From UBA7803 sp036381275 (lineage in GTDB: Bacteria; Pseudomonadota; Gammaproteobacteria; Pseudomonadales; Azotimanducaceae), in assembly GCA_036381275.1 (NCBI GenBank), contig DASVDC010000118.1, positions 1 through 31,296 of the forward strand: a DNA stretch of 31,296 nucleotides, given 5' to 3'. The translations under genes were made by a program, and so were the position numbers. The notes under the pieces are model-generated. The model did not search any database, was not told the DNA's origin, and saw nothing but the letters and a program-made list of their open reading frames with translations. Positions 16,367-23,314 of the stretch are shown here, piece after piece; the first letter of the stretch is position 1; the number at the start of each line of letters is the position of its first letter.

Positions 16367-16906
16367 TCAGGACTTCGCGGCGACGAAGCGCTCGAACTCC
16401 TCGTCGAACATCAGGAGGGTCGTGTCTTCGATCCGATCGATGTAGAGGCGCCCGTCGAGGTGGTCGAACTCGTGCTGCACGACGGTGGCGAGAAAACCCT
16501 TCAGCTCGAGCTCGAGCGGTTCGTTCTGCAGCGTGCGCGCGCGCACGCGCACGTGCTGCGGGCGCTGCACGTACCCCCGCAGGCCCGGCACCGAGAGACA
16601 GCCTTCCCAGTATCCGGCACGCGCATCGTCGAGCACCTCGATCTCGGGGTTCACGAACACCGTGAGCGGCATGGCCGGAATGTCGCCGTAACGGCTCGCG
16701 CCGCCGGGCACGTCGACGATCGCGAGCCGAACCGGCTCGTTCACCTGCGGAGCGGCGAGGCCGATGCCGCCGACGTGGTGCAGCGTCTCCACCATGTCCT
16801 CGACCAGCCGCGCGATCTCCGGGCTGACGATCTCCTCGTCGCTGAGCGGCCGCGCGCGGCTGCGCAGCGTCGGATGACCCATTCGGATGATTTCTCGTAT
16901 CGCCAT
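16367..16906 (-). CDS. def: Peptide deformylase
   Basis: This metalloenzyme removes the formyl group from the N-terminal methionine of new proteins. It has 179 residues. All three hallmark motifs are intact: GIGLAAPQV, EGCLSVP (metal ligand C103) and QHEFDHLDG (H145 and H149 as ligands, E146 catalytic). The gene is 18 bp downstream of fau and probably shares its transcript. In many bacteria def lies beside fmt; here fmt is not nearby, so this could be a second deformylase in the genome. The motif set is complete, so activity is expected. Confidence 0.96.
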   Translation of the reverse strand: MAIREIIRMGHPTLRSRARPLSDEEIVSPEIARLVEDMVETLHHVGGIGLAAPQVNEPVRLAIVDVPGGASRYGDIPAMPLTVFVNPEIEVLDDARAGYWEGCLSVPGLRGYVQRPQHVRVRARTLQNEPLELELKGFLATVVQHEFDHLDGRLYIDRIEDTTLLMFDEEFERFVAAKS

Positions 16907-16924
16907 TGCCCGATTCCGGAATCC

Positions 16925-17539
16925 TCAGATGAACGACCGCAGGCCCGCCTCCGTCAGCACGCCGTCGAGCGGCACGTCCCACTGCGCCCGCGGCAGCGGT
17001 TTCGCGCTGCGTTGCACTTCGTGGGCCAGCCCGATCAGGCGCGGGCGCAGCGCCGGCGGCAGGCGGCCGAGGTAGCGGTCATAGTACCCGGCGCCCATGC
17101 CGAGGCGTACCCCGCGGTCGTCGAACGCGACCAGCGGCATCAGCAGGAGGTCCAGCGCGAGCGGCGACACGGGCGCGGCGCCGGGCGCGGGCTCGCGGAT
17201 GCCGTAGCGGTTCGTGACGAGCGGTGCGCCCCGCCGATAGCGGTGGAAACGCATCGTCCCGGCCCGGCTCACCACCGGCAACGCCACGCGTTTGCGCGCG
17301 CGCAGCAGGCGCGCCAGCAGCGGCTCGGTGGAGAGCTCGCCGTCGGCGTCGTTCGGGAGGTACAGACCGATGGTGCGGCCCCGGCAGACCAGGCCGCTGG
17401 TGAAGAAGAGCCGGGCTACCGCTTCGGCGTGCTGGGCCTGCTCCTCGGCCGAGAGCAGCCGGCGCCGGTCGCGGAAACGGCGGCGCAGCCCGCGTCGACC
17501 GGTGCTTCGGCCGGGACGCTTCGAATCCTTCGAGACCAT
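16925..17539 (-). CDS. fau: 5-formyltetrahydrofolate cyclo-ligase
   Basis: This enzyme converts 5-formyl-THF, a side product of serine hydroxymethyltransferase and glycine metabolism, to 5,10-methenyl-THF using ATP. From the ATG at 17539 the product has 204 residues, with a basic N-terminus (RRGLRRRFRDRRRLL). The family signature LGMGAGYYDRYL lies in the C-terminal third, preceded by LLLMPLVAFDDRGVR. It lies just downstream of 6S RNA, as in E. coli, where ygfA/fau is read from the 6S transcript. The ribosome-binding site is weak. An in-frame reading from 17689 would run through 6S RNA and is rejected. Confidence 0.92.
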   Translation of the reverse strand: MVSKDSKRPGRSTGRRGLRRRFRDRRRLLSAEEQAQHAEAVARLFFTSGLVCRGRTIGLYLPNDADGELSTEPLLARLLRARKRVALPVVSRAGTMRFHRYRRGAPLVTNRYGIREPAPGAAPVSPLALDLLLMPLVAFDDRGVRLGMGAGYYDRYLGRLPPALRPRLIGLAHEVQRSAKPLPRAQWDVPLDGVLTEAGLRSFI

Positions 17540-17559
17540 CGGTGCTACCGGAGCGAGGG

Positions 17560-17753
17560 AAAGATCTCCCAAGATGCCGCTGTCGATATTGCCCTGAACC
17601 GTTCGGTTCAAGGCGGGAGTCTCTGACGGGTGCCCCAGGCTTCCCAACCCGCTCGCGCGGCGTCGGGCTTGCTCACAGGCGCCCGCCATTGACTCCCTGG
17701 GATTTTTCTAACGGCTCAAGGACGACTACCGACTGGCGAACATCCCAGGAGAC
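17560..17753 (-). ncRNA. ssrS: 6S RNA
   Basis: 6S RNA binds the sigma-70 RNA polymerase holoenzyme and mimics an open promoter in stationary phase. The call rests on three points. The 5' part (CTCCTGGGATGTTCGCC, then CCTTGAGCCG) resembles E. coli 6S RNA. The 3' part (CCTTGAACC...GGTTCAGGG hairpin at 17592-17613, then GCGGCATCTTGGGAGAT) resembles its 3' end. The ends pair over 11 bp without mismatch apart from G-U pairs (17741-17751 with 17566-17576). The length, about 194 nt, fits. It lies between zapA and fau, the standard gammaproteobacterial location. The exact ends are estimated from the -10 box and the closing stem. Confidence 0.93.
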
Positions 17754-17759
17754 GGCCGG

Positions 17760-17765
17760 AGTATA
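17760..17765 (-). promoter_or_regulatory. -10 box of the 6S RNA gene
   Basis: The minus strand reads TATACT, five of six consensus bases, placed so that transcription would begin about seven bases downstream at G17753, where the 6S closing stem begins. The -35 region is poor. In E. coli 6S RNA also has a close sigma-70 promoter. Confidence 0.65.
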
Positions 17766-17814
17766 GCCGAAAGCCCGTCCCGGCCAGATATTGACAGGCC
17801 GATCCGGATGGCAT

Positions 17815-18126
17815 TCAGAAGCCGAGCTGTTTGTGCTCCGCGAGCGCTGCGCTGATGCGGTCGGTCAACACGCGCACCATCGTGTCCGCCTCGCGCTGCA
17901 CCGAGGTTTCCGCGTGGCGCTTCTGCAGCAGCTCGTTCGCCAGGTTGAGCGCGGTCATCACGGCGATGCGATCGAGGCCGAACACCTTGCCGGACTCGCG
18001 GATCTTGCGCATCTGCTGGTCGACGTAGCGGGCGGAGGCCGCGAGCGCGTCCACCTCGTCGTGCCGGCAGGCGACCTGATACTCCTTGTCCAGGATCTTC
18101 ACGCTGACGGTGGTGGTTTCGCTCAT
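17815..18126 (-). CDS. zapA: Cell division protein ZapA
   Basis: ZapA is a small FtsZ-ring-associated protein that bundles FtsZ filaments. The 103-residue length is typical (E. coli 109). The N-terminal part (VSVKILDKEYQVAC) forms the globular head seen in the family. ALNLANELL and the following residues form the C-terminal coiled-coil tail. It starts 7 bp after the zapB-like gene and precedes 6S RNA, matching the conserved zapA-ssrS-fau order. A separate transcript start for 6S lies downstream of its stop. Confidence 0.94.
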   Translation of the reverse strand: MSETTTVSVKILDKEYQVACRHDEVDALAASARYVDQQMRKIRESGKVFGLDRIAVMTALNLANELLQKRHAETSVQREADTMVRVLTDRISAALAEHKQLGF

Positions 18127-18133
18127 CGCTCCG

Positions 18134-18355
18134 TCAATCCTGCTCCAATGCCTTCAGGCGGGTGATCATCGACTCCACTCGGCTCTTCGCCAGCTCGTTC
18201 TTCTCGATCAGCTTGGCGCGTTCGGTGGTCCAGTTCTGCTGCTGCGCTCGGAGCGCCCGGTTCTCGCGGCTCAGGATGGCGCAGAGCTCGATCAGCTCGG
18301 AGACTTTCCGCTCCAGCGCCGCCCATTCCGGGCTCGTCGATTCGGGACTCGGCAT
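18134..18355 (-). CDS. Small coiled-coil protein, ZapB-like (TIGR02449 type)
   Basis: The product has 73 residues and is almost entirely heptad-patterned helix (LERKVSELIELCAIL, then LRAQQQNWTTERAKLIEK), so it is predicted to be a parallel coiled coil. Small proteins of this type are found next to zapA in many gammaproteobacteria and are annotated as TIGR02449. By analogy with ZapB it may link ZapA to other division factors, but this is inference. It is the first gene of the unit with zapA. The ATG at 18355 fits the length of known members. The ribosome-binding site is weak. Confidence 0.85.
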   Translation of the reverse strand: MPSPESTSPEWAALERKVSELIELCAILSRENRALRAQQQNWTTERAKLIEKNELAKSRVESMITRLKALEQD

Positions 18356-18496
18356 AAGGAGGCCTGACAGAAATTCCGCTTCGTTAGTGTGCGCTGAATG
18401 CTACGGCATGTGAAGCACGCGGCCCGGCGTGCCGGCCGCTGCGCACCCGTCATTCTGTTAGCATAGACCAGCGGTTGCCGTGGAAGGTTCTTGGCG

Positions 18497-19096
18497 TTGC
18501 CCGATCTCACTGCCCTCGCGCTGAACGCCGCGCACCAGCTCCCGGTGGCGGAGCTGCACGGCGCGGTCTGCGGCCTCGCGGCCTGCCACGGTGAAGACGT
18601 GCCGATCGAGGACGTGGTCGCGCTGCTCGGGGTCGATTCGCTCACCGACGAAGCCGCTGTGCGCGAGTTCGTCAGTGCCGCGGCCGCGGACCTCGCCGCC
18701 GAGGACATGAGCTTCATGCCGCTGCTGCCGGAAGACGACGTGGCGCTCGAGGACCGGCTCGAGGCGCTCGGTCAGTGGTGCGCCAGCTTCCTGGCCGGGC
18801 TCGCGGCGGGCCTCGCGCGCCGCGGTGTCGGCACGCTCGACAGCTGTCCCGACGAGGTGAAGGAGATCGTGCGCGACTTCGCGGCGATCGCCCAAGTCGA
18901 CCCGTTAGGGTCGACCGTCGACCCGTCGGGATCGGCCGGTGATGCGCAGGGATCGAGCGAGCGTCGCGAGGCGGCGGAGCAGGATTTCGTCGAGCTGGAA
19001 GAGTTCGTCAAGGTCGGCGCGCTGCTGATCTCGAGCACGCTCGCCGAGGATGACGCCGACGAGTCGGGCGATGACGGCGAGCATCCGGCCGAGTGA
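18497..19096 (+). CDS. ygfB: UPF0149 family protein YgfB
   Basis: This is a conserved gammaproteobacterial protein upstream of pepP and ubiH. In Pseudomonas aeruginosa YgfB affects ampDh3 and beta-lactam resistance through the AlpA pathway; whether that holds here is unknown. The helical core is visible: ELHGAVCGLAACHGED near the N-terminus, WCASFLAGLAAGL in the middle and VGALLISSTL near the end. No ATG is available. TTG at 18497 has GGAAGG nine bases upstream and gives 199 residues; TTG at 18491 is also possible but only 3 bp from that site. A tandem repeat adds an acidic, flexible insert at about residues 134-154, and the C-terminus is strongly acidic. It overlaps pepP by 26 bp. Confidence 0.88.
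   Translation: MPDLTALALNAAHQLPVAELHGAVCGLAACHGEDVPIEDVVALLGVDSLTDEAAVREFVSAAAADLAAEDMSFMPLLPEDDVALEDRLEALGQWCASFLAGLAAGLARRGVGTLDSCPDEVKEIVRDFAAIAQVDPLGSTVDPSGSAGDAQGSSERREAAEQDFVELEEFVKVGALLISSTLAEDDADESGDDGEHPAE
18896..18958 (+). repeat. 21-bp tandem repeat inside ygfB
   Basis: Two adjacent 21-bp units (18896-18916 and 18917-18937) match at 17 of 21 positions and encode VDPLGST and VDPSGSA. A third, worn unit (18938-18958) encodes GDAQGSS. The first unit also holds a perfect 8-bp inverted repeat, GTCGACCC and GGGTCGAC, around the tetraloop GTTA. The reading frame is kept, so it acts as a flexible linker in the protein. Confidence 0.75.
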
Positions 19097-20405
19097 GTAC
19101 AAGCGCCGGCGCGCGGCGCTGATGAGCATGATGCCGAGCGGCTCGATCGCGCTGGTCCCCGCCGCGTCGGTGCGGCTGCGCAATCGCGACACCGAATACC
19201 TGTTCCGTCAGGACAGCGACTTCCTCTACCTCACCGGTTTCACGGAGCCGGACGCGCTGCTGGTGCTGGCTCCCGGCCGCGAGCACGGCGAGGTGATCCT
19301 GTTCTGCCGCGACCGGGACCCTCGCGCCGAGCTCTACCACGGCGAGCGCCTCGGCCCGGAGCGCGCGGTGGCCGCGCTCGGCGTCGACGATGCATTTCCG
19401 ATCACCGATCTGGACGACATCCTGCCCGGCATGCTCGAGGGCCGCGAACGCATCTACCTGACGCTCGGCGAGTACCCCGAGCTCGACAACAAGGTGCTGC
19501 ACTGGGTCAACGCGATCCGCGCCCGGGAAGCCGGCGGTGCGGTGCCCCCGGGTGAGTTCGTCTCGCTGAAGCACCTGTTGCACGAGCAGCGGCTGTTCAA
19601 GTCGGCCGCGGAGCTGCGCATCATGCGCGAGGCGGCGCGCATCACCTGCCGCGCACATCGGCGCGCGATGGCCGCGTGCCGGCCGGGCATGACCGAGCTC
19701 GCCCTCGAGGCCGAGATCGTCCACGAGTTCCTGTCGAACGGCGCGCGGGCGCCCGCCTATCCGTGCATCGTCGGAGGCGGCCGCAACGCCTGCGTACTGC
19801 ACTACACCGAGAACGGCGCCGTGCTGAAGGACGGCGATCTGGTGCTGATCGATGCCGGCTGCGAGTACCGGCACTACGCGGCGGACGTCACCCGCACGTT
19901 TCCGGTGAACGGCCGGTTCAGCGCACCCCAGCAGGCGCTCTACGAAGTCGTGCTCGAAGCGAACCGCGCCGGTATCGCCGCGTGCCGTCCCGGAGCGCCG
20001 TTCACCGCACCCCACCAGGCGGCGCTGCGGGTGATGGTCGAGGGCCTCGTGGCGCTGCGGCTCCTCGACGGCGACGTGGACGAGCTGATCGAGAGCGGCG
20101 CGCACCGGCCGTTCTGCCCGCACAACACCTCGCACTGGCTCGGCAGCGACGTGCACGACGTCGGCGACTATCGGATCGGCGGTGCCCCGAGGCAGCTCGA
20201 AGCGGGCATGGTGCTCACCATCGAGCCGGGCATCTATCTGCCCCCGGGGCTCGGTGCCGCCGTGCCGGCCCGCTGGCGCGGGCTCGGCGTGCGGATCGAG
20301 GACGACGTGCTGATCACCGCCGGCGGCGCCGAGGTGCTGACCGCCGATGCGCCGAAGACCGTAGCGGATATCCATCGCGTGATGAGGAGGCGCCGCCATG
20401 GCTGA
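19071..20405 (+). CDS. pepP: Xaa-Pro aminopeptidase P
   Basis: This cytoplasmic manganese peptidase removes an N-terminal residue before proline. From the ATG at 19071 the product has 444 residues. The start EYKRRRAALMSMMPSG aligns with the E. coli N-terminus. The metal ligands are all present: D261 (IDAGCEY), D272 (ADVTRT), H355 (HNTSHWLG), E385 (IEPGIY) and E410 (RIEDDV). They lie within one to four residues of the E. coli positions, which supports the chosen start. The start lies inside the ygfB 3' end, and the stop overlaps the next gene by 8 bp, so all three are translated from one message. An in-frame ATG at 19050 is less likely. Confidence 0.96.
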   Translation: MTASIRPSEYKRRRAALMSMMPSGSIALVPAASVRLRNRDTEYLFRQDSDFLYLTGFTEPDALLVLAPGREHGEVILFCRDRDPRAELYHGERLGPERAVAALGVDDAFPITDLDDILPGMLEGRERIYLTLGEYPELDNKVLHWVNAIRAREAGGAVPPGEFVSLKHLLHEQRLFKSAAELRIMREAARITCRAHRRAMAACRPGMTELALEAEIVHEFLSNGARAPAYPCIVGGGRNACVLHYTENGAVLKDGDLVLIDAGCEYRHYAADVTRTFPVNGRFSAPQQALYEVVLEANRAGIAACRPGAPFTAPHQAALRVMVEGLVALRLLDGDVDELIESGAHRPFCPHNTSHWLGSDVHDVGDYRIGGAPRQLEAGMVLTIEPGIYLPPGLGAAVPARWRGLGVRIEDDVLITAGGAEVLTADAPKTVADIHRVMRRRRHG

Positions 20406-21639
20406 AGCCGTTTCCGCCGAGCCTCGCTACGATCTGGCCGTCGCCGGGGGCGGCGTGATCGGCGCCGCCGTCGCGCTCGGCGCCGCGCAGCGGGGTTTTC
20501 GCGTGCTGCTGGTGGAGCGGTCGGTGCCGGAGCGCTCGCGCGGGCGGCTCGGCTTCGACCTGCGCACGCTGGCGGTGTCGCCGGCGTCGCGCGCGCTGCT
20601 CGACGGGCTCGGCGTCTGGAATTCGCTGACGGCCGCGCCGTACCGGCGGATGGAGGTCTGGGAGGAGCGCGGCACCCGGGCGATCACGTTCGATGCGCGG
20701 GAGGTGGCGCGCAGCGAGCTCGGCTGGATCGTCGAGAACAGCCTGGCGGTGGTCGAGCTGTGGGCGGCGCTCTCCCGGCAGGAGTCGGTGACGGTCCGCG
20801 AGGCGGGCGTGAGCGAAGTGCGCCCGGAACCGGACCGGGTCGACCTGGAGCTCGCCGGCGAGTGGGTTTCTGCGCATCTCTTGATCGGCGCCGACGGCGC
20901 CCAGTCCGCGGTGCGCGAGCGCCTGGGGGTTGCGGTGCGCCCGTTCGAGGTGAACCAGATGGCGCTCGCCACGGTCGTGCGCACCGCGCGGCCCCACGAG
21001 GACACCGCCTGGCAGCGCTTCCTGCTGGACGGCCCGGTGGCGCTCCTGCCGACGCCCGACCCGCACGTCTGCTCGGTGGTCTGGTCGCAATCGCCCGAGC
21101 AGGCCGACCGCCGCGCGCTCCAGGACGATGCCGAGTTCGCGGTCGAGCTCGAGCGGGCGGTGCAGTCGCGGCTCGGCGCCGTCGAAGCCGTGGATCGGCG
21201 CCTGGTGTTCCCGCTGCGCCAGCAGCTCGCCGCCTCGTTCAATCCGCACCCGCGTGTGCTGCTGATCGGCGACGCGGCGCGGGTGGTGCATCCGCTCGCC
21301 GGGCACGGCGCCAATCTCGGCTTCGAGGACGTGCGCGACGTGCTCGACGTGCTGACCGATCTCGGCCCCGGCGCCGATCCGGGTACGGCCGGACTGTGGC
21401 GCGCGTTCGACCGCCGGCGGCGCACCCGGTCGCAGCTCATGATCGCCGTGATGGGCGGGCTGCGGCAGATCTATGCGCGCGGCGATCCGCTGACGCAGTG
21501 GCTGCGCAACACCGGGGTCGGCTGGCTCGACCGCGCCACGCCGGTGAAGCGGCAGCTCATCGTGGAAGCGATGGGGCTCGGGCCGGTGAGCCGCGGCCTC
21601 GGGCGGAGCGCCGGCCGCGCACACGCCGCCGTGCGTTAG
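20398..21639 (+). CDS. ubiH: UbiH/UbiF/VisC-family flavin hydroxylase
   Basis: This is a FAD-dependent monooxygenase of the COQ6 family that hydroxylates the ring of ubiquinone precursors. It has 413 residues. The three FAD and NADPH motifs are visible: VAGGGVIGAAVA (GxGxxG), GADGAQSAVR (DG) and LIGDAARVVHPLAGHGANLG (GD plus the UbiH signature). The ATG at 20398 has AGGAGG seven bases upstream and overlaps the pepP stop by 8 bp. In E. coli ubiH is followed by ubiI; only one homologue is present here. It may therefore act at one position, or at several as known generalist homologues do. The symbol is by position and family; UbiI or UbiF remain possible. Confidence 0.87.
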   Translation: MAEAVSAEPRYDLAVAGGGVIGAAVALGAAQRGFRVLLVERSVPERSRGRLGFDLRTLAVSPASRALLDGLGVWNSLTAAPYRRMEVWEERGTRAITFDAREVARSELGWIVENSLAVVELWAALSRQESVTVREAGVSEVRPEPDRVDLELAGEWVSAHLLIGADGAQSAVRERLGVAVRPFEVNQMALATVVRTARPHEDTAWQRFLLDGPVALLPTPDPHVCSVVWSQSPEQADRRALQDDAEFAVELERAVQSRLGAVEAVDRRLVFPLRQQLAASFNPHPRVLLIGDAARVVHPLAGHGANLGFEDVRDVLDVLTDLGPGADPGTAGLWRAFDRRRRTRSQLMIAVMGGLRQIYARGDPLTQWLRNTGVGWLDRATPVKRQLIVEAMGLGPVSRGLGRSAGRAHAAVR

Positions 21640-21665
21640 CACCGCGCCGGTGCGGGCCGTACAAT
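21636..21665 (+). promoter_or_regulatory. Putative sigma-70 promoter for the gcv genes
   Basis: TTAGCA (21636-21641) and TACAAT (21660-21665) are separated by 18 bp. They match four and five of six consensus bases, and the -35 overlaps the ubiH stop. The gap before gcvT is only 50 bp, too short for a glycine riboswitch. Control could come from elsewhere, or gcvT may also be read from upstream. Confidence 0.5.
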
Positions 21666-21689
21666 GCGCGCCTGCCGTACGAGGTGATC

Positions 21690-22769
21690 ATGTCCGACGC
21701 CCTTCGCCGTACTCCGCTCCACGACGCACACCGGGAGGCCGGTGGGAAGCTCGTGCCGTTCGCCGGTTGGGAGATGCCGCTGCACTACGGCTCCCAGATC
21801 GCGGAGCACCACAGCGTGCGCCGGTCCGCCGGCGTGTTCGACGTCTCGCACATGACGATCATCGATCTGACGGGCGACGGCGCCCGCGATTTCCTGCGCC
21901 GGCTGCTCGCGAACGACGTCGACAAGCTGAAGGCCGCGGGCGCGGCGTTGTACGGTGTGCTGCTGAACGACGCCGGCGGCATCATCGACGACCTGATCGT
22001 CTACCGGCGCGCTTCGGGTTATCGGGCCGTGGTCAATGCCTCGACCCGCGAGCGGGTGCTGGGGTGGTTCGCCGAGCAGAACCGCGAACGCGCGGTGATC
22101 GAGGAACGGCAGGACCTCGCAATGCTCGCCGTGCAGGGGCCGGAGGCGATCGAGCGTTTCGAGGCCGCGTCCGGCTGGCGCGACGTCTCCGGCATCGCGC
22201 CGTTCAGCGCACGCGAGCAGGACGGCTGGACGGTGGCCCGCACGGGCTATACCGGTGAGGACGGCGTCGAGGTGATGCTGCCGCCGGACGAGGCGGTGCG
22301 CCTGTGGCACGCACTGCTCGGCGCCGGTGTGCAGCCGGCCGGGCTCGGTGCGCGCGACACGCTGCGGCTCGAGGCGGGGCTGAACCTCTACGGCCAGGAC
22401 ATGGACGAGACCACGAGCCCGCTGGTCTCGAACCTGGGTTGGACGGTGGCCTGGGAGCCGGAAGACCGCGACTTCATCGGCCGGGAGGCGCTCGCGCGCG
22501 AGCGGGCCGCGAAGCCGGCCACCCGGCTCACGGGGCTCGTGATGGAAGAACGCGGCGTGCTGCGCCACGGCCAGCGGGTGCTGACCGAGGCCGGTGAGGG
22601 CGTGGTCACCAGTGGTATTTTTTCCCCGACCTTGGGGTACAGTATCGCGCTGGCGCGAGTGCCGCGCACCGCGAAGGGCGACTGCCGGGTCGAGGTGCGC
22701 GGTCAGCCGAAGGCGGCACGGATCGTGAAGCCGCCGTTCGTGCGCAAGGGCGCCAAAGCGCATCAATGA
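21690..22769 (+). CDS. gcvT: Glycine cleavage system T protein (aminomethyltransferase)
   Basis: GcvT releases ammonia from the aminomethyl group carried on lipoyl-GcvH and transfers the carbon to THF, giving 5,10-methylene-THF. From the ATG at 21690 the product has 359 residues (E. coli 364). Family signatures are LHDAHREAGGKLVPFAGWEMP, VFDVSHM, the folate-site TGYTGEDGVEVM and DTLRLEAGLNLYGQDMDE. GAGGTG lies just upstream. It is followed at 31 bp by gcvH. Its product feeds MetF and other THF-dependent steps. Confidence 0.97.
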   Translation: MSDALRRTPLHDAHREAGGKLVPFAGWEMPLHYGSQIAEHHSVRRSAGVFDVSHMTIIDLTGDGARDFLRRLLANDVDKLKAAGAALYGVLLNDAGGIIDDLIVYRRASGYRAVVNASTRERVLGWFAEQNRERAVIEERQDLAMLAVQGPEAIERFEAASGWRDVSGIAPFSAREQDGWTVARTGYTGEDGVEVMLPPDEAVRLWHALLGAGVQPAGLGARDTLRLEAGLNLYGQDMDETTSPLVSNLGWTVAWEPEDRDFIGREALARERAAKPATRLTGLVMEERGVLRHGQRVLTEAGEGVVTSGIFSPTLGYSIALARVPRTAKGDCRVEVRGQPKAARIVKPPFVRKGAKAHQ

Positions 22770-22800
22770 CGGGGCCTTTTCGCCGAACGCGGAGCGAACG

Positions 22801-23196
22801 ATGAGCGATATTCCCACGGAGCTCAGGTACGCGCGTAGCCACGAATGGGCGCGCCTGGAGGAAGACGGCACGGTGACCGTCGGCATCACCGACCATGCGC
22901 AGGACGCGCTCGGAGACGTGGTGTTCGTGGAGCTGCCCGAGGTGGGGGCGCCGGTGGCGGCCGGGGAAGAAGCGGGCGTCGTCGAATCGGTGAAGGCCGC
23001 CTCCGACATCTACGCGCCGGTCTCCGGCACGGTGGTGGCGGTGAACGACGTGCTGCAGGACTCCCCGGAGAAGGTCAACGAAGATCCGTACGGCGACGGC
23101 TGGTTCTTCCGCCTGCAGCCCGACGACGCTGCCGATCTGGACGACCTGCTCGACGCGGAAGGTTACGCCGAGGTGCTCGAGAGCGACGAGCACTGA
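22801..23196 (+). CDS. gcvH: Glycine cleavage system H protein
   Basis: This small lipoyl carrier shuttles the aminomethyl group between P, T and L proteins. It has 131 residues, as is typical (E. coli 129). The lipoylation site K65 lies in ESVKAASDIYAPVSG. GDVVFVELPEVG precedes it, and NEDPYGDGWFFRL is the conserved C-terminal part. The ATG at 22801 has GGAG about five bases upstream. A pair of REP-like palindromes separates it from gcvPA. Confidence 0.97.
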   Translation: MSDIPTELRYARSHEWARLEEDGTVTVGITDHAQDALGDVVFVELPEVGAPVAAGEEAGVVESVKAASDIYAPVSGTVVAVNDVLQDSPEKVNEDPYGDGWFFRLQPDDAADLDDLLDAEGYAEVLESDEH

Positions 23197-23208
23197 CGCG
23201 ACTCTGCC

Positions 23209-23285
23209 GTAGGAGCGATCTCCAGATCGCGATTCTCCGAACCGCGAATTCCGATCTGGAATCGCGCTCTGGAGAGCGCTCCCAC
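23209..23285. repeat. Inverted pair of REP-like palindromes between gcvH and gcvPA
   Basis: Unit one (plus) starts GTAGGA, then stem GCGATCT, loop CC, AGATCGC, then GATTC. Unit two (minus orientation) starts GTGGGA, then stem GCGCTCT, loop CC, AGAGCGC, then GATTCC. Flanks are shared while the stem sequences differ with complementary changes. This is how REP elements arranged as a pair behave. It sits inside an operon, so it may tune gcvH mRNA stability or cause partial termination before gcvPA. Confidence 0.8.
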
Positions 23286-23314
23286 GGCGTGATTCATTCA
23301 TTGGGAGCCATCGA

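Noticed and set aside
21640..21689. Glycine riboswitch before gcvT
   Set aside because: Only 50 bp are available and none of the conserved aptamer core is visible.
22615..22650. T-run (TATTTTTT) inside gcvT as an intrinsic terminator
   Set aside because: No GC-rich stem directly precedes it, and the reading frame through it encodes conserved GcvT sequence.
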